DNA of 64,000 bases from Cyanophora paradoxa. Lineage: Eukaryota > Glaucocystophyceae > Cyanophorales > Cyanophoraceae. The notes below the pieces were generated by a model. The model was not told the origin of the DNA. It did no database searches and saw nothing but the letters and a program-made list of their open reading frames with translations. The stretch lies in NCBI GenBank assembly GCA_004431415.1, contig QPMI01000402.1:62001-126000 (forward strand). Reading direction: 5' to 3'. Positions 18,379 to 30,200 of this stretch are shown piece after piece. Every line of letters begins with the position of its first letter. The first letter of the stretch is position 1. A program made the position numbers and the translations under genes.

Positions 18379-20320
18379 TCTCAAACCCAAAAACCGACGA
18401 TCTAAATTCCTTTTTTAACCTTTTTTTCCACTCGAGATCCCCCCTGCTAAATAATTTCCGTGTCGCACTCCCTCGAGGCAGAATTATTAATTTTGCCTCG
18501 ACACAGACGCGATTGCTGCTAGTCACACAGCCACCCGAACCCCCACAGACCTCTCTAGAGCCAATTTTAGCGTCCTGGCTCCCCTAAGACGACCGCTCTC
18601 CGTGGGCGTCGCGCGAATATCGAATATTCCTCTGGATCAATTCCGGTTCTTAACCTCCGACAAATCCAGTCCGAGTCAGAAGGTGGGACCCGGTCCCGCC
18701 CGGTCCCGCGACAAAATCGCGCCAGGAACGCCCCAGAACGATACAGAATGACGCGCGAGGGCGAGCGCATCGCCGCAAACCCGATTTCGCGCGCCGTCGA
18801 CGCTCCAGTGCGAAGAGTCGGCCGAAAATTTGATCCGGCCGGTTCCGGCCGGTCCCGCGACGCGCGCAATCGATGCGTACGGGCGCGCATAGACATAGCA
18901 GCGCCTGCGCACCCCCGAAATCCGCTTTTCGGAGCCGGAAGAGCGCAGGAAGGTACCCGACGGCAAAAATTCGATCCTAGACAGGCCCGGAGATCTTTCC
19001 GCGCGCCCGCGCCGCGGCGCATGCGCGGAACGATAGCATAAGCATTTGAGATGTAGAAGAAGCCTTCCGCACGGTCTCTAAATGCGCCGGGCCGCGAGGA
19101 CCCAGCCGACCCCGGAAATTCGATCCTGGACGGACCTGCACAACTTTCCGCGCGCCCTCGCATCCTCACGCGAGCGCATCGCTACAATTTTCAGTTGACT
19201 CCTTTTTAAAGCTTTTCGCAAGCTCTGCAGGCGCGACAGGGCACGAGAACCCAGCCGACGCAAAAATTCGATCCTGGACATACCCGACGGCAAGAATTCG
19301 ATCCTAGACAGGCCCGGAGATCTTTCCGCGCGCCCACGCCGCGGCGCATGCGCGGAACGATAGCATATGCATTTTAGATGTAGAAGAAGACTTCCGCACG
19401 GTCTCTAAATGCACCAGGCCGCGAGGACCCAGCCGACCCCGAAAATTCGATCCTGTACGGACCTGAACATCTTTCCGCACGCCCTCGCATTCTCGCGCAT
19501 GCGCATCGCTACAATATTCATTTGAGATTTTATCAAAGCCTTCCACAAGCTTCGAAGACGCGAAAGAGCACGAGAACCCAGCCGACGGCAAAAATTCGAT
19601 CCTGCACGGACCCGGACATCTTTCCGCGCGCCCACGCCGCGGCGCATGCGCGGAACAATAGCATAAGCATTTGAGATGTAGGCAAAGACTTCCGCACGCT
19701 TTGCGTATGCGCCGGGCCGCGAGGACCCAGCCGACCCCGAAAATTCGATCCTGTACGTATACGGACCTGCACAGCTTTCCGCGCGCCCTCGCATCCTCGC
19801 GCGTGCGCATCGCTACAATAGTAATTTGAGATCTTTGTTAAGCTTTTCGCGAGCTCCGAGGACGCGACAGGGCGCGAGAATCCAGCCGACCCCGAAAATT
19901 CGATCCTGCATGGACCTGCACGTCTTTCCGCGCGCCCTCGCCTCCGCAGCCCCGCACATCGATGCTATATACATTCGATCGCGAGATTCTGTTTAAGCGA
20001 TTCGCAAGCTCTGTGCATGCGCCTGGCCGCGAGAACCTCGCCCCTCCCGGGCCTCCTTCCCAACAATATTATAATTAATCTCTTCTCAATCTGCTCCACC
20101 CTTTAGTTCCTCAGTAAATTAATATTCCTCTAGCCGGCCAGCGCTAGCTGGACTGGCCGTCAGCCAGCCAGCTTCCAGCCAGCTGCAGAAAGCTGTTCGC
20201 GATCGGCCAGGCCGCTGGCCAGTCGCTGAGTGCCCTATATATATAGGCCTACTGTAACAGCGGCGAGGGCGTCCGCGAGGCTTCGCCGTACTTAGTGCTC
20301 CGCAGGAGCACGGATCTTGT
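18379..20320. repeat. Macrosatellite unit 2
   Basis: Repeats unit 1 with the same first bases (TCTCAAACCCAAAAACCGAC) and the same last block (GCTCCGCAGGAGCACGGATC), but with one header only and a different number of ~150-bp subrepeats. Unit 2 is about 760 bp shorter than unit 1. Confidence 0.8.
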
Positions 20321-20396
20321 AAAAATATGAAAATTCATGTGAAAATTCAAATAAATTAATCGATTTTATTGATATAACATCGAATCACACATATGA

Positions 20397-20512
20397 ATAT
20401 TCATATTTTAATCCTGAGGCGGAACGCCGAGGGATTAAAATATGAATATTCATATTTTAATCCTGAGGCGGAACGCCGAGGGATTAAAATATGAATATTC
20501 ATATGTGTTACG
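20397..20512. repeat. 49-bp palindromic tandem repeat truncating the surface gene
   Basis: ATATGAATATTCATAT palindromes alternate with TCCTGAGGCGGAACGCCGAG in two units at a 49-bp offset. The right edge abuts the middle of an exon that in its paralogue at about 25,572 is preceded by a normal acceptor, so the repeat marks a truncation breakpoint. Confidence 0.7.
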
Positions 20513-21279
20513 ACCCCGCGGCCGCGGCTACAAGCACAGCCGGCTGGGGCACTCTCATTCCGCACACGGAGTCGGGCGGCCCAAGGAAGGACATGGCGCA
20601 AGGCGCTGTGTACGGTTCGTGACCCAATACGAAAGCATTCGAATTCCGTCGCGGTCTGACTGACCGCTTTGTTCGCGGCAGACGGCAAGCTGTTCTATTT
20701 CGGGGTAAGCAGACGTGCACGCGCGCGCCCGGTCCCCGTTGCAAACACGAAACTCATCCATCTCGCACCGTAGGGGCGGGACGCGTCGTGGACGCCGACG
20801 GACGATCTCTTCTATGCGGATCTCACCGGCGCTACGTCGCAGTGGATCACAGTGGCGCAGGTACGATTCGACGGTGACTGAAATATTTGTGGTCCACAGC
20901 TCAGACCATTTCCGCTGCAGAGAGGGGCAGAGGCGCGGCAGGGAGGCGGGGCGTGGGCGTGCGGACCTATGCTCTTCCTCGCGCGCGGCAGCAGCGGTGT
21001 GGAGGATGCATTCCTCAGCACGGCCCGTGTCGCCAACCTCTCTGCCGTGCATGTCTCGAATGGCCAACAAGTCGGTGCATGCGCGCTGCTTGTCGTTTTT
21101 GAATTTGGGGCGCTTTATGCTTACGTAAATATTCTTCGCGGTCGCGCCAGTTCTGTTCGACCTGGCTGCCTCGGATATTCCCGGCGGCGAAGGATCGCAG
21201 CCGGCGGTTACTGACCTCGAGCTCCAGTGCGGCAGCTACTTTGTCGGGTCGCAGACCCCCGGCCTCGTCGTTCGGCTCC
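20513..21279 (+). CDS. Kelch-like module 1 (exons a-e of surface gene)
   Basis: Exons at 20,513-20,614, 20,682-20,704, 20,774-20,860, 20,921-21,074 and 21,151-21,279 join in frame across GT-AG introns. They read YDPAAA...GWGTLI, then AVYDGKLFYFG, GRDASWTPTDDLFYADL, GGGAWACGPMLFLARG and LELQCGSYFVG. The Gly-Gly pair and following aromatic/acidic pattern are those of kelch blades, which build beta-propellers used in adhesion and ligand binding. The start of exon a is missing. Confidence 0.6.
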
Positions 21280-24200
21280 GTGCGCCCTCCGCTCTTCGCT
21301 TCGTCTGCGTCTCGTCTTTATTTGTTCGTCGCAGAGGCGAACGTGTCGCCGCTCGGCGTGCTGATGCTGAGCAAGCGCGTCGCCAACTTCACCGAATTCG
21401 TCGTCGAGCCCGTCTCTCCCACGGCGGTCCGGACGGCGCCTCTGTCCTGGGTTCTCACCGAGGACGGCGAGCCCGGCACGCCATTCTACTCCGGACTCGT
21501 TGTCACGTGCTCGACCACGCACGAGGGCCGCTCGTGGGAGCGCCAAGTCGTCATCTCCGACATCCCGGGCGGGGCGTCCGGAATTCCCGGCGGAGTGATC
21601 TTGGACGGGTTTCCCGAATCATCCACCTCATACAGCATCACATGCAACGCGAAGCTGTCCTACTCTGGGCGGTCCGCCATCGGTTTTTCGCAGCCAGTGC
21701 TGTCGTCTGCGGGTTCGTGCTTCCAGCTGATTCAGGCTGCGCATGCTCAAGCTGATGCTCGCTGCCGCTCAGCTAAACGCGTGCTGGCCATCGATGCCTT
21801 CACGCTTCAAGAGGTCTCCAGCACCTCGGTGCGGACTTCGGCGATCGGTTGGACCCTCAGCGCCGACGGCGCTCCAGGCTCGCCCTCGTACAGCTTGCTG
21901 CGGGTGACGTGCGAGACGGACGGGTCGACGGCGAGCGCGTCGTTCATCGGCCCAATCAGCCCCGGTTCGACGTCGGCTGCGCTGCAGCTGAACGATACGA
22001 ACGCTGGCTACGGCGTTGTCGTCGAGGGCCTTCCGGACACGTCGCTCTTCAACGCTGTCATCGATTGCACGACGGTCCTACGCTTTTCGTCGGACGGCGT
22101 TGTCTCGCGATCTTCCCAGCTCGTTCGTGCGTGCGACGATGCCATGCGCCGCAGCCGCCCCACTTTAGGAGCTGACGGCGTGAACACGCAGTGTTGAGGG
22201 CGCAGAGAGGCGCCACGGTCACACCGACGGAGTACTTAATCGGCTCGCTTCAGGAAGATCAGGAGGGCTCTGCTGGTCTACAGGGCGGGCTGACCCTGTC
22301 AGCTCCACGCCAGCTGACAACCGGTGCGGGTTGTTTGTCGTGGCTGCTCAAAGTGATGAAATTGCGGTTTTGATTAACTTTACTGACCGCTTCGGCGAAC
22401 GCTCAGGTCGGGACGAAGTGACCATCACCCCCGGCTCTATAACCGCCACCTGGACCCCGCTTGATCTACATCCCTCCTGCGCCTTTAGCGGCGGCGGCTC
22501 AATTTTTCGCGCAATTGCCTCACGGGCGCTCTTTGTGGCCCACACGGGCGAACCGTATGATGACGCCGACGGAAATCGCATACAGCAGGGCGCGCGGTAC
22601 TATGAGTGGGGTGCGCATGCCCCAACAAATTGTTTAAGCATTCTTCCAACGCTAAGGGGCGCTCTTTAAGCATTCTTCCAACGCTAAGGAGCGCTCTTTA
22701 AGCATTCTTCCAACGCTAAGGGGCGCTCTTTAAGCATTCTTCCAACGCTAAGGAGCGCACATCAGATGGCGCGAATACAACGTGCAACGACGTGAACGTC
22801 GGAACGGCGGCAGAGATTAACAGCCGAGCTCGCCGCGGACCCCTGAGCGTGGTGTTTGGTGGGAAGGTGCTCATACATTAATGTCCAGTCGCCTTCATGA
22901 CATATCGGCCTTGGGGATCCAAGCTCAAACTTACTCTCTTCGAATGACACCCAGTTGTTTGTGGCCGGGGGGTGGCAGTTCGATGCAAGCAGCGGCGACT
23001 TTATCTTATCAAGTTCCCTCATGTCCGTCATTTGCGCTGAATCAGCTCATAGTCAGGATCAGCGCACGTGCGCTTGCTAATACAATGCACCGATCAGATA
23101 CTACGATCCTGCAGCTGCGGTCGGCAGCCGCTGGGGAGTGCTCATCGCTGCCTCTTCTCCTGGCCCCAAGACAGACTCTGCTCAGGGAGCTGTCTACGAT
23201 TCTAAGCTCTTTTACTTCGGGGTGCGCGTGCACATTCGACTTGCGAAAGCCGCGGCAGCTTTGACTGACCGCCTTTGTTCCAGGGCCAGGACTCTTCGTT
23301 TGCGCCGTCGGCCTCTCTCTTCTACGCAGACCTCACCGCTTCGATTTCGCAGTGGATTAAGGTGGCTCAGGCGCGTCATTTGGGATGGCTGATGCTTTAA
23401 TTTGCAATTGGCTCGAAATGACCGATTGTTTTCTGTAGAGCGGGGCTGCCGGCCGGCAAGGCGGTGGCGCTTGGGCGTGCGGGAATCTGTTCTTCGTGGC
23501 TCGCGGGATGGTGTCCGCAAACGCGACATCAAGCGAAGTCTCGGGCTTTGCAACCGACGTCGTCTACGCCGACCTGTCGCCGATCATGTTCGGCGTCAAT
23601 GAGGGTGAGTTGCAATCGCGTTTTAACAGCTGCTTTGTCGAATTTATTTTCTTAATATATAACGCTTGCTCGCGGTCGCAGTATCCTTTGCACAGGCTGG
23701 TGCTGGCCTCCCGGCGGGATCAGGCTCACAGCCGGCCGCTCTAGCCGATCTAGAAGGAAAGTGCGGGGCATACTTTGGGGGCTCGGAAGTTCCAGGACGC
23801 ATTCTGAAGATAGGTGCACCCGCTCCGCTTGTCTGTCTGTAGAGCCCGGTCTGGTCCTCGCAATCAACCTCCTCGCGCATCACAGAGACGAACGTCGCGC
23901 CCGACGGATCGGCGCTCGTCAGCAAGCGCGTCCTGTCCTTCAACGCATTCTCCGTCCAGGCCGTCTCGCCGATGTCCGTGCGGACGACGGCCCTCTCGTG
24001 GACGCTGACGGACGAGGGCTCTGCCGGTACTCCGTTCTATCGGGACCTGACCGTCACCTGCGCCTTTGGCGAGAACAGCACGCGCTCTGTCGTCATATCT
24101 CCCTTGGAGGCGGGCTCGACCGGCGCGCTCCAGGGCGTGACCGTCGCTGGCTTCCCGGAATCCGACAGCGCGTACGACATCTCCTGCTCGGCCAGCCTCG

Positions 24201-27200
24201 CGTATTCGGGCCGCTTCTCCACTCAGATAGCAGCCCCCTTCTCCTCGCTGCCGAGTGAGTGCTGGCCCATTTCTTGTGCGCCAAGAAGCTCGGTTTGACC
24301 CGCAGCGGTCTCGCAGTCCGAACGGTCACGCAAGTCAACCCGTTCTCCATCACCCTGCTCGACAGAACGACGGTGCAGACCTCCGTGATCACGTGGGCGC
24401 TCTCCAGCACGGGCGCTCTGGGCTCTCCATCCTACACGAGCCTGAAGCTCACGTGCCTCAACGACGGGGAGGAGCTGCACGTCCTGAATGGGACGGCGAT
24501 TCCCGACGGGGCGACGAACTCGACCGCGAACTTCACGGTCGAGGGGCTGCCGGACGCGGAGTGGTTCGACGTCTCATGCACGGTAACGATTCTGTACGGT
24601 GACGGGAGATACACTGCAAGCGGCACAAGCGTTCTCTCGCGTGCGCACGAGCGTCTATTCTGGATTACTTATCCGTTCGCAAACTGAATCTCTGTCGCAG
24701 CTCGTCCTCGGACTGTATACCTTACGCGGGTATCCATAAGCATCCCTGGCGCGCCGAACGAGGTCCGGCGCCGGGCATCGCTCGTTTCCCCGCAGCAGCT
24801 GGTTGTGGGTGCGCCTAATCCTCGGATGAACTTAATCCTCGGATGAACTTAGATCCCAAAGACAATGTCTGCCGAGACGCTCAGCTGAACACGAGCGCAG
24901 GACAAGGCGGCGTACTTTCTGTCGCGCTGAAGCCCGCATCGAACACTGCGGGCTGGGCGGCACTGACGCTCGACCCTTCCTGCGACTTCACCGACGAAGG
25001 CTGGATCTTCCGTGGCTTCGGCTCGAAATCATTCTTCGTGGCGCACACCGGCGACGGCTACGAAGCGGCCAGCGCCAGTGGCAACGGCAACAGCAACGGC
25101 AACGGCACTCGCATTTTGGAGAATGCGCGGTGCGTGCTTCGATTTATTTTGTGGACGCTCGCCTGCCTCACAGCTGCGTGCTTCTTTTCTTGCTGTGGAC
25201 ATCGTTCAGTTACTACGAATGGGGTTCGTGCATCTCATCCACACGCACTCTTGACAAGGACACTCATCGCGAAGCAGATGGGGATAATTCGACGTGCAAC
25301 GACGTGAACGTGGGTACTGTGGAGGAAATCAACAGCCGCGCGCGCCGATCTCCCGTCTCGGTTGTGTTTGGCGGCAAGGTGCTTGATGCGGGTGTGCCTA
25401 CCGAACGGTTCTGACGTAGCCCTGTACGAAGCTGTTCGTGGCAGGCGGACTGCGGTTCGATGCAGCCAATGGCAGCTACACGCCCACGAATTCCATCATG
25501 TGCGCAGCCATTCCTGCTGCACCTTTACGTCTCAACTGACTGTGCACCTTCGACTGTCCGGTCTTTCAGATTCTACGACCCCGCGGCCGCGAATGCAAGC
25601 ACAGCCGGCTGGGGCACTCTCATTCCGCACACGGAATCGGGCGGCCCAAGGACGGACATGGCGCAAGGCGCTGTGTACGGTTCGTTGGCCAATGCGATAG
25701 CATTCCGCCGCGGTCTGACTGAGCGCTTTGCTCGGTGCAGACGGCAAGTTGTTCTATTTCGGGGTGAGCGCGCATGCTCGTCCGGTCCCCGTCGTAAACA
25801 CGAGACTTATCGATTTCGCACCGTAGGGGCGGGACGCCTCGTGGATGCCAACGGACGATCTCTTCTGTGCTGACCTCACCGGCGCTATGTCGCAGTGGGT
25901 CGCCCTTCACCAGGCTCGCCCTCTTCGTCCTCTCCGTCCTTAAGCTTTAATACTCGAGCGAGCTTGCCGCTGATCGGGTGCGTACAGAGTGGAGCCGAGG
26001 CGCAGCAGGGAGGCGGCGCGTGGACGTGCGGTCCGCTGCTTTTCTTGGCGCGCGGCAGTAGCGGCATAGACGGCGGTTTCGTGCCAAGCGCCATCTACGC
26101 AAACCTGTCGACGGTGACAATCCAGAACACGTCCGCTGCAGGTACTCCTGTCGACTTATAGCTATCTGAAAATAAGCTGTCTTCTGATCGCTTTCGATTA
26201 GGCGTGCTCCTCTTTTCGAGAGCAGCCGGGAACGTGCCTGTCGGAGAGCTCTCGCAGGTCGCTTCAATGGAATCTGCGGGCCGATGCGGGGCCTACTTTT
26301 TGAACACGAAGGACAGCACAGCAATCCTGAAGCTAGGTTTGTTGCATTTATCGGAGGTTTCTCAACCCCGACCCTTCTCGCTGATGCGTGCGGCTGCAGA
26401 GGCCAACGTGCTTTTCACCGGTCTGCCGGATAGCAACAAGCGCGTCACGACGATCAACGCCTTTACAGTCACTCCGACCTCGAGCTCTTCCGTCCGCACG
26501 TCGGCATTCAGCTGGCGCCTGTCCATTACCGGCGATGCCGGGACGCCAGAGTTTGTCGGGATGACGGTAACGTGCTCCATTCCCAGCCTCGCCCAGAGCC
26601 GGTCGGCGTTCATCGGAGAGATCCCCACGGCCAGCATCCGACTCGCTGCAGTAGAGGTGGTAGGATTGCCGGAGCGGGCGGAATCCCTGCCCATCGTGTG
26701 CACGGCCGAACTGGTTTTCTACGGAGGCAGCGTGACAAGGGACTCGGCAGCTGTCGCCTCCATCCCGGGTATCGCTTTCTCACTCGTGCTCTTTTCGTTT
26801 AGATACTAATTCGTGCACAGCGCGAAACGTAACAAGCATCGAGCTGCTCAGCGTTGTTGCTAGATCTACAACTTCCGTCCAGGCCCCAGCTCTGGCCATC
26901 AACTGGACCCTGTCGGCGGCGGGCGATGCCAGCTCGCCGGCCTACACAAGCCTGACATTGACGTGCACGGCGATGAACGTGACGCAGTCATCTGTAGTGC
27001 CTGCCTCGGAACTGCAGCCGGCTTCAATATCATACAACGCTTCCATTTCCGTCGGAGGGCTGCCCGAGTCCTCAAGCTCGTACCCAATCACATGCACGGC
27101 TAGCATCGCTTTCTTTGGAGGCGCAAGTGTGGCAGTCAGCAACGACCTCACGCTTCAATCCATGCCTTGTGCGTGACACTGCTTTTTTAATTGTAAACGC

Positions 27201-30200
27201 ATTTATTTCTCAACGACATCTGTGACCCGCGCACCGTGCGCAGCGAGGCAAGTATCTGCCCTTGGCCACTTCGACATACTGGTCAACACCTCTACCTCAA
27301 TAACGACTTCTCCCATCTCCTGGATGCTCTCAGCAGCCGGCCAGCCGGGAACGCCCAGCTACCGCAGCCTTTCTCTCGTGTGCTTAAACGGAAACTACAC
27401 GGCCAGCGCAAAATACTACGGTTCCATTCCAGACGGAGCCACAAGGACTGACGCGGGCATCTATTTGAACGGGCTGATCGACACTGCTAACCATCATGTT
27501 TACTGCACTGCGGAGCTGGAGTTCGCTTCAAATGAGACGCGTTCAGGAGAAGCGTCTTTGATTGGTGCGCAATTTTAAAAGACCCTATCTTTTAAAATCC
27601 TATTGCTTACCTTTATATATAAATGGCCAACCGGTACCATTGCACAATTCTCACGTCTCTGGTCTTCTTCGCCGCCAGTGCCGGACAAGGTTGTGGTGAA
27701 CAACTCCCTCTCCATGGCGGCTGCGCCCTCCTCGATCTCGTCCATCCTCGTCTCCGGCCTGGCGTGGACCCTCACGCCCGGCCTCTTCAGCACGCCCTCC
27801 TACCCGAACCTCACCGTCGCCTGCACGTGGAACGGCGAGACGCGGACGGCCGTGCTGCAGGGCATCCCCGACGTGGCCACGTCGGCGCAAGCGATCAACG
27901 TCACGGGCTTCACGCCGAGCACACTGTCGCACCCCGTGAGCTGCAGCGCGACTCTGTACTACTCGACGGGCGGGCCCGCGACGGGTACCGCGTCGACCGT
28001 GTCTACGGCCGGTGCGCGTGCTGCGGGCTGACGCGCTCGTGGAATACGCTGACCGCTGCGAGCAGCAACGTACTGCGTGGCGAGCAACGTCACGATGGCG
28101 TGCCCTGGCCTGACGGGCCTGGCCATCAACACGACCCTCATCCCATCGTCGACCTCGTGGCACACGACCTCGTACGAGTGCATCCCGCCGGCTTTCGAGA
28201 CCGTCAGCGTGTCCTGCACGGGGCCCAGGGCGGGCTCGGCGACGTACCAGCAGAACAGCACGGAGGGCGCTGTCGCGTCGAACGAGCCGTCGGCGTTCGT
28301 GGGTGTGGCCGTGCCGCCACTGGCGGGGAGCGTGGCGTACCAGTGTCGGTCTACGCTGCACTATGTCGGGGTCCGCTTCAATGCAACCGCAGCGCACCTT
28401 GTGCAGGCAGCCATGTCGACTTGCCTCGTTCCTGCGGGTGCGCGCTGCCCAGCTGTCATGTCGAGTTCAGAATCCGGATCTGACTGCGTCAACCTGCAGC
28501 TCCGGTGCGCTTCGTGGCTGACAACGCACTAGCGTTGACCGTAACGCCGACCTCGACGACATCCATCGCAACATCTTCAATCTCGTGGCTGCTGCTGCCT
28601 CCGGCGGGCGCGATTGACACCCCTGTGTATGGGAACATGACGCTCACGTGCACCGGCAACGGTGTCACCCAGTTCGTTACAGCATCACCGCTGGCGGGCG
28701 TCTCGAGTGCGGCTCCAATGAACGTGACCGGCCTGCCGGAGACGTCCTCCAGCTACGACATCACCTGCAACGCTAGCCTCCCTTACGGCTCCGGATCGGT
28801 AGCGGCGGCATCGGTTGTTGTGCCCTCGGTAGCGGGTGCGCCGCTGCGCATGCGCTGGCATGCGCATATCGCCAGTGGCAGATGCTGAGTCGGGCCCGAT
28901 CGCGCAGCCAAGGATGTGGCCAGCACGCTTGCGTTCAATGTGAGCGTGCTGAACGGCACAGCCGTCGTCACGACGCCCATCGTGTGGGCCTTGACCGACA
29001 GCGGGGCGGCGGACACGCCTGCGTACAAGAGCCTCACGGTGAACTGCGAGAGCAACGGCGTCACGCGCGCATGCGCAGCAGTGCTTGGGACTCGCATTCC
29101 GAATGCGGCCACGACGTCGGAGAGTGGACTGGTCATTACTGGCCTTCCGGACACTGCTTCGTATCACGTGTATTGCGCGGCTTCCCTGCTGTATTCGTAT
29201 GCAGGGGTGGCGACCGGGTCCGCGGCAGTGATCGGTGCGCGCTGCAGCTGCTCGTCGTTCACCGTCGCTGTAGTTGCAGTCGCCGCCATTCCGTTCTTGC
29301 TTGACGCATGCGCAGTGCCGGACAAGGTTGTGGTGAACAACTCCCTCTCCATGGCGGCTGCGCCCTCCTCGATCTCGTCCATCCTCGTCTCCGGCCTGGC
29401 GTGGACCCTCACGCCCGGCCTCTTCAGCACGCCCTCCTACCCGAACCTCACTGTCGCCTGCACGTGGAACGGCGAGACGCGGACGGCCGTGCTGCAGGGC
29501 ATCCCCGACGTGGCCACGTCGGCGCAAGCGATCAACGTCACGGGCTTCACGCCGAGCACGTCGTCGCACCCCGTGAGCTGCAGCGCGACTCTGTACTACT
29601 CGACGGGTGGGCCCGCCACGGGTGCCGCGTCAACCGTGTCTACGGCCGGTGCGCGAGCCACGTGCTGACGCGCTCGTGGAATACGCGCTGACCGCTGCGT
29701 GCAGCGACGTACTGCGTGGCGAGCAACGTCACGATGGCGTGCCCTGGCCTGACGGGCCTGGCCATCAACACGACCCTCATCCCATCGTCGACCTCGTGGC
29801 ACACGACCTCGTACGAGTGCATCCCGCCGGCTTTCGAGACCGTCAGCGTGTCCTGCACGGGGCCCAGGGCGGGCTCGGCGACGTATCAGCAGAACAGCAC
29901 GGCGGGCGCTCTCGTGTCGAACGAGCCGTCGGCGTTCGTGGGTGTGGCCGTGCCGCCACTGGCGGGGAGCGTGGCGTACCAGTGTCGGTCTACGCTGCAC
30001 TATGTCGGGGTCCGCTTCAATGCAACCGCAGCGCACCTTGTGCAGGCAGCCATGTCGACTTGCCTCGTTCCTGCGGGTGCGCGCTGCGCATACCCAGCTG
30101 CCATGTCGAGTTCAGAATCCGGATCTGACTGCGTCAACCTGCAGCTCCGGTGCGCTTCGTGGCTGACAACGCACTAGCGTTGACCGTAACGCCGACCTCG

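Noticed and set aside
15820-19810. Several minus-strand frames of 120-240 codons with repeated RIEFSGSAGSSRPG-like peptides
   Set aside because: All derive from ~150-bp satellite units, occur in more than one frame at once and are not conserved between macro-units.
16260-20050. Regularly spaced repeats resembling a CRISPR array
   Set aside because: The 'spacers' are themselves repeated and the period (~150 bp) is far too long; the setting is eukaryotic.
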